DNA of 64,000 bases from Aphanothece hegewaldii CCALA 016. GTDB taxonomy: Bacteria; Cyanobacteriota; Cyanobacteriia; Cyanobacteriales; Microcystaceae. Both the position numbers and the translations under genes were made by a program. The DNA is taken from contig NZ_PXOH01000023.1 in the NCBI RefSeq assembly GCF_003007785.1, positions 1-64,000 of the forward strand, written 5' to 3'. Positions 9,693-19,700 of the stretch are shown piece after piece. The notes under the pieces are model-generated. The model made no database searches. It was not told the origin of the DNA and saw only the letters and a program-made list of their open reading frames with translations. The stretch's first letter is position 1, and every line of letters begins with the position of its first letter.

Positions 9693-10235
9693 CTAAACAT
9701 TGATGCCAAATTCATAGCGATTGATAAACAACCCTATTACCAGATCGTGCATCTCTTCTGAGCGATAAAAACCGATTGCCTTGCGTGTCTTACTCTTAAT
9801 TATTGTTCTTAGTCTGATGTGTTTTTCTTCTATCTTTTGTGTCTTTCTTTTGTCAATTTCATGTTGCTCTGCTGGTAGATTTCTCTAGTAAGCACCCCAG
9901 CCATCTGTACAATATTTTTTGATGCCAAATGGCTCTAATAATTTCTTCAATTTCAAGAACACTTCATCCTTTCTGCGTCCAAATACATAAGCTAATACCT
10001 TTCCTGTTACTCGGTCAATGGCGTGTCACAACCATATCTGATTCTTTTTACTCCCGACAAAACTCCACATTTCATCGAGTTCCGATTCTTCAATTCCTGC
10101 GCCTTGATTTGCTTTTTCTTCTCTCACTTCTTCAGCCTTTTCTATCCGCCTAACTTCCACCTCCACTTCTTCACACTCTAGCTGATTTAAGAGTTTTTGA
10201 TTGACGGCTTCAACGGTTGAGGATTTTTTTTTAAT
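9693..10235 (-). pseudogene. Broken IS1-family transposase InsB frame (two in-frame stops)
   Basis: Reading on from the A-run in the -1 frame gives a recognisable DDE transposase: ELDEMWSFVGSKKNQIWL, then a TGA where the family has tryptophan, then HAIDRVTGKVLAYVFGRRKD ... KYCTDGWGAY, then a TAG, then EKHIRLRTIIKSKTRKAIGF and RSEEMHDLVIGLFINRYEFG to a normal stop. Both stops look like single-base changes. The rest of the frame is conserved, so inactivation is fairly recent. Confidence 0.85.
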
Positions 10236-10495
10236 TCTTTAATCACCGTTGAGGTACTAACTCCCAAAGTTCGTGAAATATCTCTTACTCCACTCCCATT
10301 AAAAGTCATCTCTAAAATCTGTTTCTTGACTTCGGGATTTCTTCCAGGGTAGTCTAGTTTCAGGCTGAAGGTCAGATGTGGGCATTCAAAATTACAGCAT
10401 CGGTAACGGGTTTTGCCATTGTAGGAAGAGCGTCCATGTTTGGCGATATCAGTGCTGTGGCAGTAAGGACATTCGACAGGTAGGAAAACTGGCAT
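10187..10495 (-). CDS. IS1-family InsA-like protein
   Basis: A 102-residue ORF at the start of the IS1-type element. It has a zinc-finger-like CPYCHSTDIAKHG ... YRCCNFEC segment, then a helix-turn-helix (GVRDISRTLGVSTSTVIKEL) that binds the element's ends. Near its 3' end lies a run of nine A residues, the programmed -1 slippage site from which IS1 elements make the InsA-InsB fusion transposase. The ORF itself looks intact, but the InsB frame it would fuse to is broken, so at most an inhibitor-like InsA could be made. Confidence 0.8.
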   Translation of the reverse strand: MPVFLPVECPYCHSTDIAKHGRSSYNGKTRYRCCNFECPHLTFSLKLDYPGRNPEVKKQILEMTFNGSGVRDISRTLGVSTSTVIKELKKNPQPLKPSIKNS

Positions 10496-10594
10496 AATTT
10501 CTAAAAAACTGGATAATTGATCATCCTTTAATTATAGCTCTATTTGGCTCAATTAACAAATCTGCAACATCACCCTTTTCAGTAATGTCATACA

Positions 10595-10985
10595 TTAAAA
10601 TCGCAAGTTGTAGCGGATGTAAAAACAATAGAAATTCTCTGTACTGCATATGGAAAGGGAAGAAATCATGATTTTCAAATTTAGAAAAACAGCAAAAAAA
10701 AAATTGTTAACCAGATAGAATGTTTAGCCTATAAAAGATATCAAGGAATTCAAAATATTTATAAAAATAGTATAATTGCTCACAAAAAAAAGCGAAATTA
10801 AAACTTAAATTTAGAGCAATAGCAGTTCAATCGAAAATTAGCGATAGAAAGAATTGTTATTGAAAATATTCATCTTATGCTAAAAATATTTAGAATTCTA
10901 TCATCCCGATATAGAAACAGAAAAAAACGGTTTAGTCTAAGATTTATTTTGATTGCTGGTGTTTACAATTATGAACTTTTTTTTG
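10595..10985 (+). pseudogene. Fossil of a DDE_Tnp_4 (IS5-group type) transposase C-terminus
   Basis: The plus strand reads LKSQVVADVKT, ILCTAYGKGRNHDFQI, stop, then YKRYQGIQNIYKNSI, a frameshift, then FNRKLAIERIVIENI and RYRNRKKRFSLRF followed by ILIAGVYNYEL. These segments, in this order, are the C-terminal third of the transposases that carry an HTH_4 plus DDE_4 architecture. There is at least one stop and one frameshift, and the N-terminal part is missing; the IS1-type element ends 20 bp upstream, so it probably removed or replaced it. Confidence 0.7.
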
Positions 10986-11542
10986 CACAAAAATATGAGA
11001 GTACCTAAAACTTTTGCAGGAGATCTAATCAAATTGCTACACCTGGAAGTCACCCTTCAATTTGGGCTAGTTTTGTTCTGGTTGGCAACTGGTCGTGATG
11101 AGACAAACTTGATGTCATAGTAGTAAAGCTAAAAATAGAAGGCAATTTTTAAGCTGTATTATACAAGCTTTTTGACGAGTATTAAAGCATTCATGTCGAG
11201 CTAATTTAAGTATGAAATTAAAGAACAATCAATAAATTCTGTCAATACTAATCTAATAATAAAAAACTACACAAATTGCATAAGACGATTTTATAAAAAA
11301 GTATGTTAAAGATGATTATTTTTAATGCTCGTCAAATTATTATTATTATTTAATAGATAACATTATACTATTTAATTAATGTGTTTTGATAAAATTTTTA
11401 ATTTACTTTTTGTAATAAATTGACTATTGAAAGCTCTGAAAAATTTATCTACTGTTTTTTTTTGTTAAGAATATTCTGACTAATAGATAAATGTTAAAAT
11501 ATTAAAACTGAAAAGAATGTGAAAACTAACAAAAGAGGTTTT
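10986..11542. other. AT-rich stretch without recognisable genes
   Basis: About 550 bp, very AT-rich in its second half, with no ORF of note, no tRNA and no clear repeat. It separates the transposase fossil from the SYLF gene, whose promoter must lie in its 3' end. Confidence 0.5.
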
Positions 11543-12235
11543 ATGAACTTGCAAAAAACTTTGGCCTTAGCTTTAACAGCCACAGTCGTAACTATCTCAA
11601 TTCCTGCCGCCCTAGCCAGTCAACAGGATGCGATTAAAAGTGTCGAATCAGCAAGACAAGTGCTGACCAATGAAAAAGCTGAACCCCAGCATCAAATTCC
11701 TCAATCGGTGCTGCAAAAAGCCGTAGCGATCGCCATTATTCCAGATGTAGTTAAAGCTGGATTTATCTTAGGCGGAACTCGTGGTGCGGGAATCTTGGTC
11801 GTTAGAAATAATAAAGGAGAGTGGAGTAATCCTGCTTTTGTCACTTTGACGGGGGGAAGTGTTGGCTTACAAGTTGGGGCGCAATCGAGCGATGTCATTA
11901 TTGTTTTTAATACCAAAAAGAGTCTTGAGAAAGCCCTAGCTCAAGATTTTCAGTTGGGAGGAAGTGTGACTGGAACGGCAGGCCCGACAGGAGCGTCCCC
12001 AGTAACTGGAACCTCGACGCTTTCTGATGTCTACACCTATGTTCGCAATCGGGAAGGATTGTTTGGTGGGGTTTCTCTAGAAGGAACTAAATTGGAAATG
12101 GATAACAGTCGCAATGCTGAATTTTATGGAAAACCTGATATTACAGCCCAGCAAATTTTCGCAGGCTCGCTCGTCGGTACCCCCGAGTCAGCAGCAAATA
12201 TGAGGCAGACCTTAAACCTTTATGCGCCACGATAA
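11543..12235 (+). CDS. Exported SYLF-domain (YSC84/DUF500) protein
   Basis: A 230-residue protein with a signal peptide (MNLQKTLALALTATVVTISI... cleaved after ALA) and a SYLF domain over most of the rest (QSVLQKAVAIAIIPDVVKAGFILGG, RGAGILVVRNNKGEWSNPAFV, SVGLQVGAQSSDVIIVF). SYLF domains bind phosphoinositides in eukaryotes; bacterial exported versions are of unknown function. The ATG at 11543 has AGAGG seven bases before it; an upstream GTG (11519) lacks one. A TGTAGPTGASPVTGTSTLSD linker near residue 140 is low-complexity. It is monocistronic. Confidence 0.82.
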   Translation: MNLQKTLALALTATVVTISIPAALASQQDAIKSVESARQVLTNEKAEPQHQIPQSVLQKAVAIAIIPDVVKAGFILGGTRGAGILVVRNNKGEWSNPAFVTLTGGSVGLQVGAQSSDVIIVFNTKKSLEKALAQDFQLGGSVTGTAGPTGASPVTGTSTLSDVYTYVRNREGLFGGVSLEGTKLEMDNSRNAEFYGKPDITAQQIFAGSLVGTPESAANMRQTLNLYAPR

Positions 12236-12487
12236 TAAGTCTCTTGAAACAGAAGATGGATGGCTCTAGATGCCCAGGCTCGACTTTAACCATTAAATGG
12301 TATGGGAAGTCAAGCCAAGCGTCGAGTCTATTTCCTTCCTGCCTATTCAATCCCTGACAACATGGCTCGAATAAAGCAGTAATCGACGAGCTAACGTGAC
12401 TCTTTTCCAGTCGCGTTTTGAGTTGTTCGTTGGTCTGAACCAGCTAATATGTTTTTAGAATGGCTCCGACTCTGAGCAAGTAGGGAT

Positions 12488-13657
12488 TCACTGGTAAATT
12501 GCTCGTCGTAAGCTCATTAGAATTAATCCACAAATCAGCATTAGTCCTCCAGCAAGAGCGTAAGTTATGCCTAGCCCAACCGCTTGACTTACAGGCTGAG
12601 TGACTAAAGGTGAGAGAAATTGTCCTAAATACAAGAACATTGTCGAGCCTCCTAAAGCTCGTCCTCTAACTGCATCAGAAACTTCAGAAACAATCCATAA
12701 ATTTAGATTGGGTCTAAGTAATCCTAAACCTACACCCGTAAGCGACAGTCCAACCAGTACTAATTCATATTGATGGGCTAGGGCAACAAAGATATAGCCT
12801 AATCCCTGCAAGCCAAATACCAGTATCAGAATGCTAAAAAAATCTAAACGCTTCTTAATTGTGCCGTAGAATAAGGATGACAAAGCACCAAACAGAGTAG
12901 TCAAGGCAAGTGCTAAACCACTTCTACTTGCGTTAGCCTTAACTAAATCTTTAAGGTAAAAAGGCAACTGAACAGGAATCAGGTAAAAAATCATTTGAGT
13001 TAATAAAGCTACGCCGTAGAGAAATGCTAATAATTTGATAGGAAACGCTGTATTCGATATATTCTCTTCATTATTTGAAGTAATTGTAGATTCTGGCTCG
13101 GTAATTGTCCATAGGATTAGAGGCAACAGCAGCCAGGCTAAAAAATAGATTAAAAACGGATAACGCCAGTTTTGATCAGCCAGAAAGCCACTAAGACTAA
13201 GAAAGAGTACGCCGCCAAATCCCATAAATGATACTTGCAAGCCAAGAAACGATCCTCTAGCTTGTCCCTTATAATAGTCTGCGATCAATGTAGTGCTAGT
13301 GATAATAATGCCTGCCACCGCTAAACCTAAAAATGCCCGACCTATTAAAATATCAAACAATGAGTTAAGGACAAAACCAGACGTACCAGCTAATCCATAC
13401 AAAGCTACCGAAGTCACTAAAAGCAGTTTGCGTCCAAAATAATCAACCAAAATCCCTGCAATCAATGAGCCAATAACGATAAACAAGGCGGGTAAAGTTA
13501 GTACTAACTTAATCCAAAGTGTTGCATTGCTGACTTCATTAAAGTATTCCTGCATTGCTGGTAGGCAAGGTGCGATCGCTGCTGCCATCACGCTTAGTGT
13601 ACTAACCAGTAAAAGTGTCACTTTCGTTAGCCAAGAATTGTAATTTGAATGACTCAT
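12488..13657 (-). CDS. MFS transporter
   Basis: A 389-residue major facilitator with twelve predicted membrane helices. The loop after helix 2 has the MFS motif A region (GILVDYFGRKLLLVTSVALYG), with GRK conserved, and the N-terminal half ends with a cytoplasmic linker (ITEPESTITSNNEEN). The first helix resembles the Bcr/CflA-type drug exporters, and the short linker and length also fit that group. The substrate cannot be read from the sequence. It is transcribed alone, divergent from the CpxP-like gene with a 230-bp gap. Confidence 0.82.
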   Translation of the reverse strand: MSHSNYNSWLTKVTLLLVSTLSVMAAAIAPCLPAMQEYFNEVSNATLWIKLVLTLPALFIVIGSLIAGILVDYFGRKLLLVTSVALYGLAGTSGFVLNSLFDILIGRAFLGLAVAGIIITSTTLIADYYKGQARGSFLGLQVSFMGFGGVLFLSLSGFLADQNWRYPFLIYFLAWLLLPLILWTITEPESTITSNNEENISNTAFPIKLLAFLYGVALLTQMIFYLIPVQLPFYLKDLVKANASRSGLALALTTLFGALSSLFYGTIKKRLDFFSILILVFGLQGLGYIFVALAHQYELVLVGLSLTGVGLGLLRPNLNLWIVSEVSDAVRGRALGGSTMFLYLGQFLSPLVTQPVSQAVGLGITYALAGGLMLICGLILMSLRRAIYQ

Positions 13658-13890
13658 AATGTATTAGATGATGAATTGTACATTAGTTTTAATTATTATG
13701 TACTGTCCTTAAATCTCCACTTATTATATTGAACGATTGAAGGATGAAGAAAAATAATTGATGAATGCTCATGTGTTCATAATGGTTAAAAAAGACATTT
13801 TATTTTTTATAATTAAAATTTGTAAATTAAATATTTACAAGACCAGCATTTGCTCTTACAATAAATTCGATTTATAGACATAAATAAGAA

Positions 13891-14355
13891 ATGAAGATTC
13901 TTAACAATTCTATTCGATTATTTTCCGTCGTTCTCTCCTTTTCTGTTTTTAGTATTGCTGGTGTTTCCGCCGTTACTCCTTTTGAAACTTCTTCACAATC
14001 AACTGAACCACTCTTAGCTCAAACAAACACAAATAACACAACAACGCAATTAACAATTAAGCCACCGTTAACATCGGAACAGAAGGCCAAAGCGAAAGTG
14101 ATTGACGCTAAGTATCAACCCTTGATTCAAGCTGCCGCTAATAAATATAGAAAAAGTATGCAGGAATTAGAAGCGATTATTGGAACTAATCCTTCAGATG
14201 AGGTAATACGGAGCAAATATAATCAAGTTAAAGAGGATAGAGGTGAACTGACAGATTTGCTTATCGAGAGCTTGATAGAAGTTCGAGGAATCTTAACTCC
14301 AGAGCAACAAGCTTCTTTATCTAAAGATATACGTCGCTTACTTGATACGCAATAA
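13891..14355 (+). CDS. Secreted Spy/CpxP-like protein
   Basis: A 154-residue protein with an N-terminal signal peptide (to about residue 30) and a helical mature part. Two LTxxQ-like elements (LTSEQKAKAKVIDAKYQ near 65 and LTPEQQASLSKD near 137) bracket the domain, as in periplasmic Spy/CpxP proteins that sense or chaperone misfolded or metal-damaged envelope proteins. Between them the helices are rich in charged residues. The identification is by motif and architecture only; many cyanobacterial proteins with this layout are uncharacterised. Confidence 0.65.
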   Translation: MKILNNSIRLFSVVLSFSVFSIAGVSAVTPFETSSQSTEPLLAQTNTNNTTTQLTIKPPLTSEQKAKAKVIDAKYQPLIQAAANKYRKSMQELEAIIGTNPSDEVIRSKYNQVKEDRGELTDLLIESLIEVRGILTPEQQASLSKDIRRLLDTQ

Positions 14356-14634
14356 TTTGTGTGATTCACATCCATCGTTACCAATATTGCGATTAATATC
14401 TTATCTTTTTCTAGAAAGAGATAACGTCAAGATTCAATCTCTTCTCTTCAATGGTGTAGAATCCTGTAGCCTGACCACAGTGAAGTAATATCCCGTAGCT
14501 TGCTGCGAGAATGTTCATTATTTAACACGCAGCTAAAGTAGCGGTCTATCGAAATTCTGCAAATTTTATACGTGGAGTCAACAACGTGATACACCAAACT
14601 AAAGACTAGATGAAAAAGGCTTCATGCCAAAAGC

Positions 14635-16341
14635 TCAAATCAATCCATGACGAGTCTGAAAATCTTGGATTGCTGTGGGTAGAGTTGGATAAATTCGCTC
14701 TTGAGCGATCAAATTGACTAAACCCGCTTTTTTAAATTGGAAATATAAATCTTGTTTCACGCACGCTATGACAAAGATGATATGTCGCTCAGTTAATTCT
14801 TGATGTAATTCTTTTAACATATCAACAGCCGTTATATCGATTTCAAGAATCGCCTCCGCGTTCAGTAAAAACCATTCTACTGGGGTAGTCTCCGCGTTGA
14901 TTGCGTCTATTGCCCGTCGTCTAAAGTTTTCCGCGTTAGCAAAGCAAAGTGGTGCGTCGTAGCGATAGATCACTAACCCTGGAATTGTTTTCGCTCCTTC
15001 CCAATCTTCGATATCGTGTAGTCCTGCTAAGTTTGGCACTTCTCCTAAAACGGCATCGTGCGGTCGCATCAGACGCGCAAATAAATCGATCACGGATAGG
15101 GCTACAGCAATGCCAACACCCACTAGAATATCAGTTGCTAGTACACCGATCAGGGTAATCATTGCTAGTCGGAATTCGCTTTTTTTAAAGCGACGTAATC
15201 GCTTGAACTCTGAGATCTCGATCAAACGTAAAGCCGCATAGATGACGATCGCTCCTAAAGCCGCTTTCGGAAATAGAGCAAGGATTGGTCTTAAAAACAA
15301 AAGTACTAAGATAACGATGACAAAAGCTACTAGAGAGAATACCTGCGATCGACTGCCCAAAGAATCGCCGATTGCGGTGCGACTACCACTGCTACTGACT
15401 GGAAATCCTTGCATCACTCCATTGCCAATATTAACCGTTCCTAGAGCTAGCAATTCTTGGTTAGCATCAATGCGATAGCCATTTTTAGCAGCGAACGCTC
15501 GCGCAGTCAACACATTGTCAGAATACCCAACTAGAGAAATACCGATCGCCGTAGAAATTAAATAGGTAATTTGCTGTAGTGAGAAGCCACTGGGTAAAGC
15601 TAAACTTGGTAAACCCGCAGGAATTTCACCGATCACAGCAATGCCACGCTGATCTAGATCGAATAGATAAACGGCCGATGTGGCTAATAGAACTGCCAGC
15701 AAGGGGCCTGGGGCATTTGGAAATCGACGCTGTACGACAAGCAGAAAACTTAGAACACAAATTGCCAGAAGCAACGTCGGGGGGTGAATCTCATTTAAAC
15801 GAGCCAAGAATTCTCGAACTTCTCCAAAAAGCGATTCTGCTTCTAGTGACAGACCACTAATTTTACCCAACTGTCCAATAATCATGATTACGGCGACCCC
15901 TGCCATATAACCCACAAGAATCGGTTTAGACAGTAAATCGGCGAGAAAGCCTAATCGAGCGAAGGCTCCCACACAACAGACTATCCCCACTAATAAGGCT
16001 AGTAAGCTGCACAGACTTGCGTACTTACTAATATCCCCAGCGACAAGCGGCGCGATGGCGGCTGCGGTCATTACGGCGGTGGTAGATTCTGGCCCGACGG
16101 AGAGTTGTGGAGAAGAGCCGAGCAGAGTATAGATCAACATTGGTGGTAGGATCGCCCATAATCCTGCGATCGGTTGTACTCCTGCCAGTTCCGCATAGGC
16201 CATGCACTGAGGAACAAGATAAGCGGCTACTGTGATTCCTGCTAACATATCTCCCCGTAACCAAGAGCTTCGATACAAACGTAAGCGGTTCAACCCTGGT
16301 AGAGAGAAGCGGTTAGTAAAAAATTTTAATTGAGAAAACAT
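14635..16341 (-). CDS. SulP family anion transporter with STAS domain
   Basis: A 568-residue transporter of the SulP/SLC26 family. The N-terminal ~430 residues are membrane helices, beginning with the family signature (AGITVAAYLVPQCMAYAELAGVQPIAGLW) and containing QGFPVSSSGSRTAIGDSLGSR. The C-terminal ~130 residues form a cytoplasmic STAS domain (GLVIYRYDAPLCFANAENFRR ... LNAEAILEIDITAVDML). Cyanobacterial members carry sulfate or, for BicA, bicarbonate; the sequence alone does not decide. Length is normal. It heads a leftward run but is separated by 160 bp from the next gene upstream. Confidence 0.9.
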   Translation of the reverse strand: MFSQLKFFTNRFSLPGLNRLRLYRSSWLRGDMLAGITVAAYLVPQCMAYAELAGVQPIAGLWAILPPMLIYTLLGSSPQLSVGPESTTAVMTAAAIAPLVAGDISKYASLCSLLALLVGIVCCVGAFARLGFLADLLSKPILVGYMAGVAVIMIIGQLGKISGLSLEAESLFGEVREFLARLNEIHPPTLLLAICVLSFLLVVQRRFPNAPGPLLAVLLATSAVYLFDLDQRGIAVIGEIPAGLPSLALPSGFSLQQITYLISTAIGISLVGYSDNVLTARAFAAKNGYRIDANQELLALGTVNIGNGVMQGFPVSSSGSRTAIGDSLGSRSQVFSLVAFVIVILVLLFLRPILALFPKAALGAIVIYAALRLIEISEFKRLRRFKKSEFRLAMITLIGVLATDILVGVGIAVALSVIDLFARLMRPHDAVLGEVPNLAGLHDIEDWEGAKTIPGLVIYRYDAPLCFANAENFRRRAIDAINAETTPVEWFLLNAEAILEIDITAVDMLKELHQELTERHIIFVIACVKQDLYFQFKKAGLVNLIAQERIYPTLPTAIQDFQTRHGLI

Positions 16342-16502
16342 CTTAACCCCTCAAATTGCGAGTAAAAAAATTAAAATATTAAGACGACAGCTAGTCTATT
16401 ATCTCCAAAGGGATTTCTCCCTTTTTCATGGTGGATAACTCCCTACGGGCTGAAAATCGGCAATTTTATCCTAGCTCGATTAATTAAGGGAGGATTTTAA
16501 GT

Positions 16503-16745
16503 TTAAAAATCAGAGTCATTTTTATTTTGCTTCTGGGTTTGTTTAATTACGGCAAATCCAGAGCCAACGACAAATCCGATTCCTGCTCCAATCAAGGGAT
16601 AGCTCCGATATAAATTCTGATAGAATTTGCTCTCAAAGCGCGTGCGATTCAAGTCGGGCTGACCGATGTAGGATATTGCCCAACCGAAAAGCCCACCGAT
16701 TAGAGCAGTCATGATACCTGCATAGGTAATTACTAAATAGTTCAT
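16503..16745 (-). CDS. Small two-helix membrane protein, unknown
   Basis: An 80-residue ORF with two hydrophobic segments (TYAGIMTALIGGLFGWAISY and LIGAGIGFVVGSGFAVI) joined by a polar loop (QPDLNRTRFESKF) and ending in a short charged tail. It starts 35 bp after the RND pump gene on the same strand, so it is probably in its transcript. Small membrane proteins next to RND pumps can modulate them (AcrZ does), but no sequence similarity to AcrZ is evident. Function unknown. Confidence 0.6.
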   Translation of the reverse strand: MNYLVITYAGIMTALIGGLFGWAISYIGQPDLNRTRFESKFYQNLYRSYPLIGAGIGFVVGSGFAVIKQTQKQNKNDSDF

Positions 16746-16780
16746 GTCATGTAGTCTCCATTTAAAACAAAATTTATTCC

Positions 16781-19700
16781 TTAAACTTCACGCTTTCCTG
16801 AGATTATTTGTCGCTCCAGACTTTTAACCACGATATATAGCACGGGCGCAACTCCTAAACTGAGAATGGTAGCGACAAGATAACCGCCAAAGCTTACCGT
16901 ACCAATCGACCAGCGACTGATCGCCCCCGCCCCAGCAGCAGTCATTAGAGGAATGTAACCCACCAACCCTGATGACGCGGTCATCACGATCGGTAAAAAA
17001 CGAGATTTTGCAGATGCGATCGCCGCTTTACTTAGGCTCATGCCTTGGCGTAGAAATTCGTTAGCCTGTTCCACGATCAAGATTGCGTTTTTACTAGCCA
17101 TTCCGATTAGCATAAGCAGTCCCACTTGGGCGTAGATATCGTTATTGATCACTGGCCAGATACTACCCACCTGCAGCAAATTAGCTCGAAACCAAATCGC
17201 TACCATCGCCCCCAAAGCAGCTAGGGGAACGGTCAGCAAAATAATCGTCGGATCGATGTAGCTACCGTATTGAGCCGCCATGATCAGAAATACCAAGATA
17301 AAGGCTAGAGCAAAGATCGCCCCTGTTGCTCCACCTGCTGATTTTTCCTCTAGAGAGAGTCCCGTCCATTCATAACCGAAACCTGGATTTAAGACTTGGG
17401 CAGCAACTTCCTCCATAGCGGCGATCGCCTGTCCTGAACTATAGCCTGGTGCTGGAGTACCTTGAATCTTAACAGCTTCGTAGACGTTGTAGCGAGTGAT
17501 AATTGGGGGCGAGTCAAACTCTTCAATTTCAATCAAGTTGTTTAACTGCACCAAGCTTCCCGTCTTGGAGCGAACGTAAAAAGACTTAATTTTCTCAGGG
17601 TTATCTCGGAAAGCTCCATCGGCCTGAACGTAAACCCGATATTGCTTATTATTCAGAATGAAATCATTAACATAGCGTCCACCCAAGTAAGACTGTAAGG
17701 TTCCGAACGCTTCATTAATATCCACATTCATTGCCTTAGCTATTTCACGATTGAGCCGAATCGCCATCTGCGACACACCTGGGGTAAAAGTAGTGGTTAC
17801 TCGCTGGAGTTCAGGCCGTTGGTTAGCGGCGGCAATCATCGCATTAACGTTTTGTAACAATACGTCCGAAGGCAGACCAGCACGATTTTGCAGTTGAAAT
17901 TCAAATCCTCCCGTAGCCCCAACGCCATCAACTGGAGGAACATTGGTCAGAAAAGCCTTAGAGCCAGTAATTTCATTTCGCAATCGCTGGTTTAGGGTAT
18001 TGAGCAAACCGAACACCGACTGTTCTTCTGAGGTTCTGTCGGCCCACGATTTCAGACGGATGAAGAATAGATATTTGTTGTAAGCGTTCCCCTCCAGTCC
18101 AAACCCTGCTGCTCCTAGATAACTTTCGATTTCGGGATACTCATCTAAAATTTTGCTGACCAGGGCAACTTGCTCTTCGGAGTAATTGAGGGAAACGCTT
18201 GCGGGAGCCTCCCCAAGTAAGATCATCAGTCCTTGATCTTCTTCGGGAATAAATCCAGTGGGGACAATTTTTAACATCAAAATCGTGGCGATCAGACCAG
18301 CAACAAAAAAGCCCAGCACTAAGTAGCGCATTTTGACTAATACTTCAATCAGATGACTATACTGGCGAACTATCCAGCCAAATCCTCGATTGAACAAATT
18401 AAACAGCCAACCAAATAGAAAGTTAACAAGCTGATCGATCAACCCAGGTTCGGCTCCTGCGGGTTTCAAGAATAGAGCCGCGATAGTGGGGGAAAAAGTT
18501 AAAGCATTGAAGGTGGAAAAGACGATCGCTGCTGATAGGGTAATGGCGAATTGCCGATAGACAATCCCTGTCGTACCCGGGAAGAAGCATACTGGAATAA
18601 ACACGGCTAACTGTACTAGGGCGGCAGTAATCGAGGGGGTCGCCAATTCATTCATGGCATCCACAGCCGCTTGTCGCGGACGCATTCCTTGATTCATCTT
18701 ACTTTTAATCGCCTCTACGATCACCACCGCATCATCAGTCACTGTACCGATAGCGAGGATGATCCCGAACATAGTCAACTGGTTGATGCTAAAACCGAAG
18801 CCCAGTAGTACAGACATGGCACCGATCATAGCGACGGGCATCGCTAAGGCGGGTACAATGGTTGATCGCCAGTCTTGAAGAAACAGCAAGATCGTCAGGA
18901 TCGCCATCACGATCGCCTGTAGCAAGTTGGAGGTTACATCTCGCAGGGAAGTTACTACAAACAAAGTAGAATCATAGGGAATCTCATATTTGAGTCCAGG
19001 AGGAAAATTCGCTGACAACTCCTCGATCTTTGCTTTGATCCGATTGCCTGTATCGAGAGCGTTAGCACCTGGTAGCTGATATAAAGCGATGCCTGCTGTT
19101 GGCTTACCGCTTATGTTCGCCGTTACATCATAGTTTTCCGCTCCCAACTCCACCCAGCCGACATCTTTAACTTTGGTTAATTGACCATTGTCTTGAGCTT
19201 GAATGACCAAGTTTTCTCCATCTTCAACAGTGGTAAAGCGGCTTTCGGCTTTCAACGGAATCGAGAAGGACTGGTTGGAATTAGTGGGTTCTTGACCGAT
19301 GCGACCTGCTCCAGTTTGAATATTCTGTTCTCGTAAGGCCCTTTCTACATCCGATGGTGTCAGATTGCGGCTTGCCAGTTTAGCTGGATCGAGCCAGATT
19401 CGCATGGCGTATTTGCGTTCTCCAATGATCACAAGGCTACCGATACCAGGGATACGCTTTAGCTCATCGACCACGAACAAGTCAAGGTAGTTACTAATAA
19501 ACTGCGTATCGTAAAGATAATTTCCCTCCTCGTTTTTTTCGGAATAAAACCCGTAGGCTAACAATAAACTGGGGGATGCGGCTTCTGTCGTGACACCTGT
19601 TTGTTTGACTACATCAGGTAGATTGGGTAAGGCCTGATTAACCCGATTCTGCACGTTAACTTGTGCAATGTTGCGATTAACGGCAACTGGAAACGACACG

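Larger units (their letters stand above)
9664..10574 (-). mobile_element. Decayed IS1-family insertion sequence with both terminal inverted repeats
   Basis: The ends match as inverted repeats: 9664-9684 (GGTGATGTTGTAGATTTG...) and 10554-10574 read on the minus strand differ at one base in 21. The element is 911 bp and carries an InsA/InsB-type gene pair on the minus strand. The second frame has two in-frame stops, so no active transposase is made. The flanks do not show a matching 8-9 bp target duplication, suggesting decay or rearrangement after insertion. It sits just downstream of tRNA-Thr. Confidence 0.85.

Noticed and set aside
9929..10153. Rightward 74-residue ORF inside the IS1-family element
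   Set aside because: It is antisense to the InsB transposase frame, which is recognisable despite two stops.
15579..15860. Rightward 93-residue ORF inside the SulP gene
   Set aside because: It is antisense to a conserved membrane transporter and has no recognisable family or ribosome site.
14635..16341. Naming the SulP gene bicA
   Set aside because: Sulfate and bicarbonate SulP transporters cannot be separated by eye, and no carbon-concentration genes are nearby.
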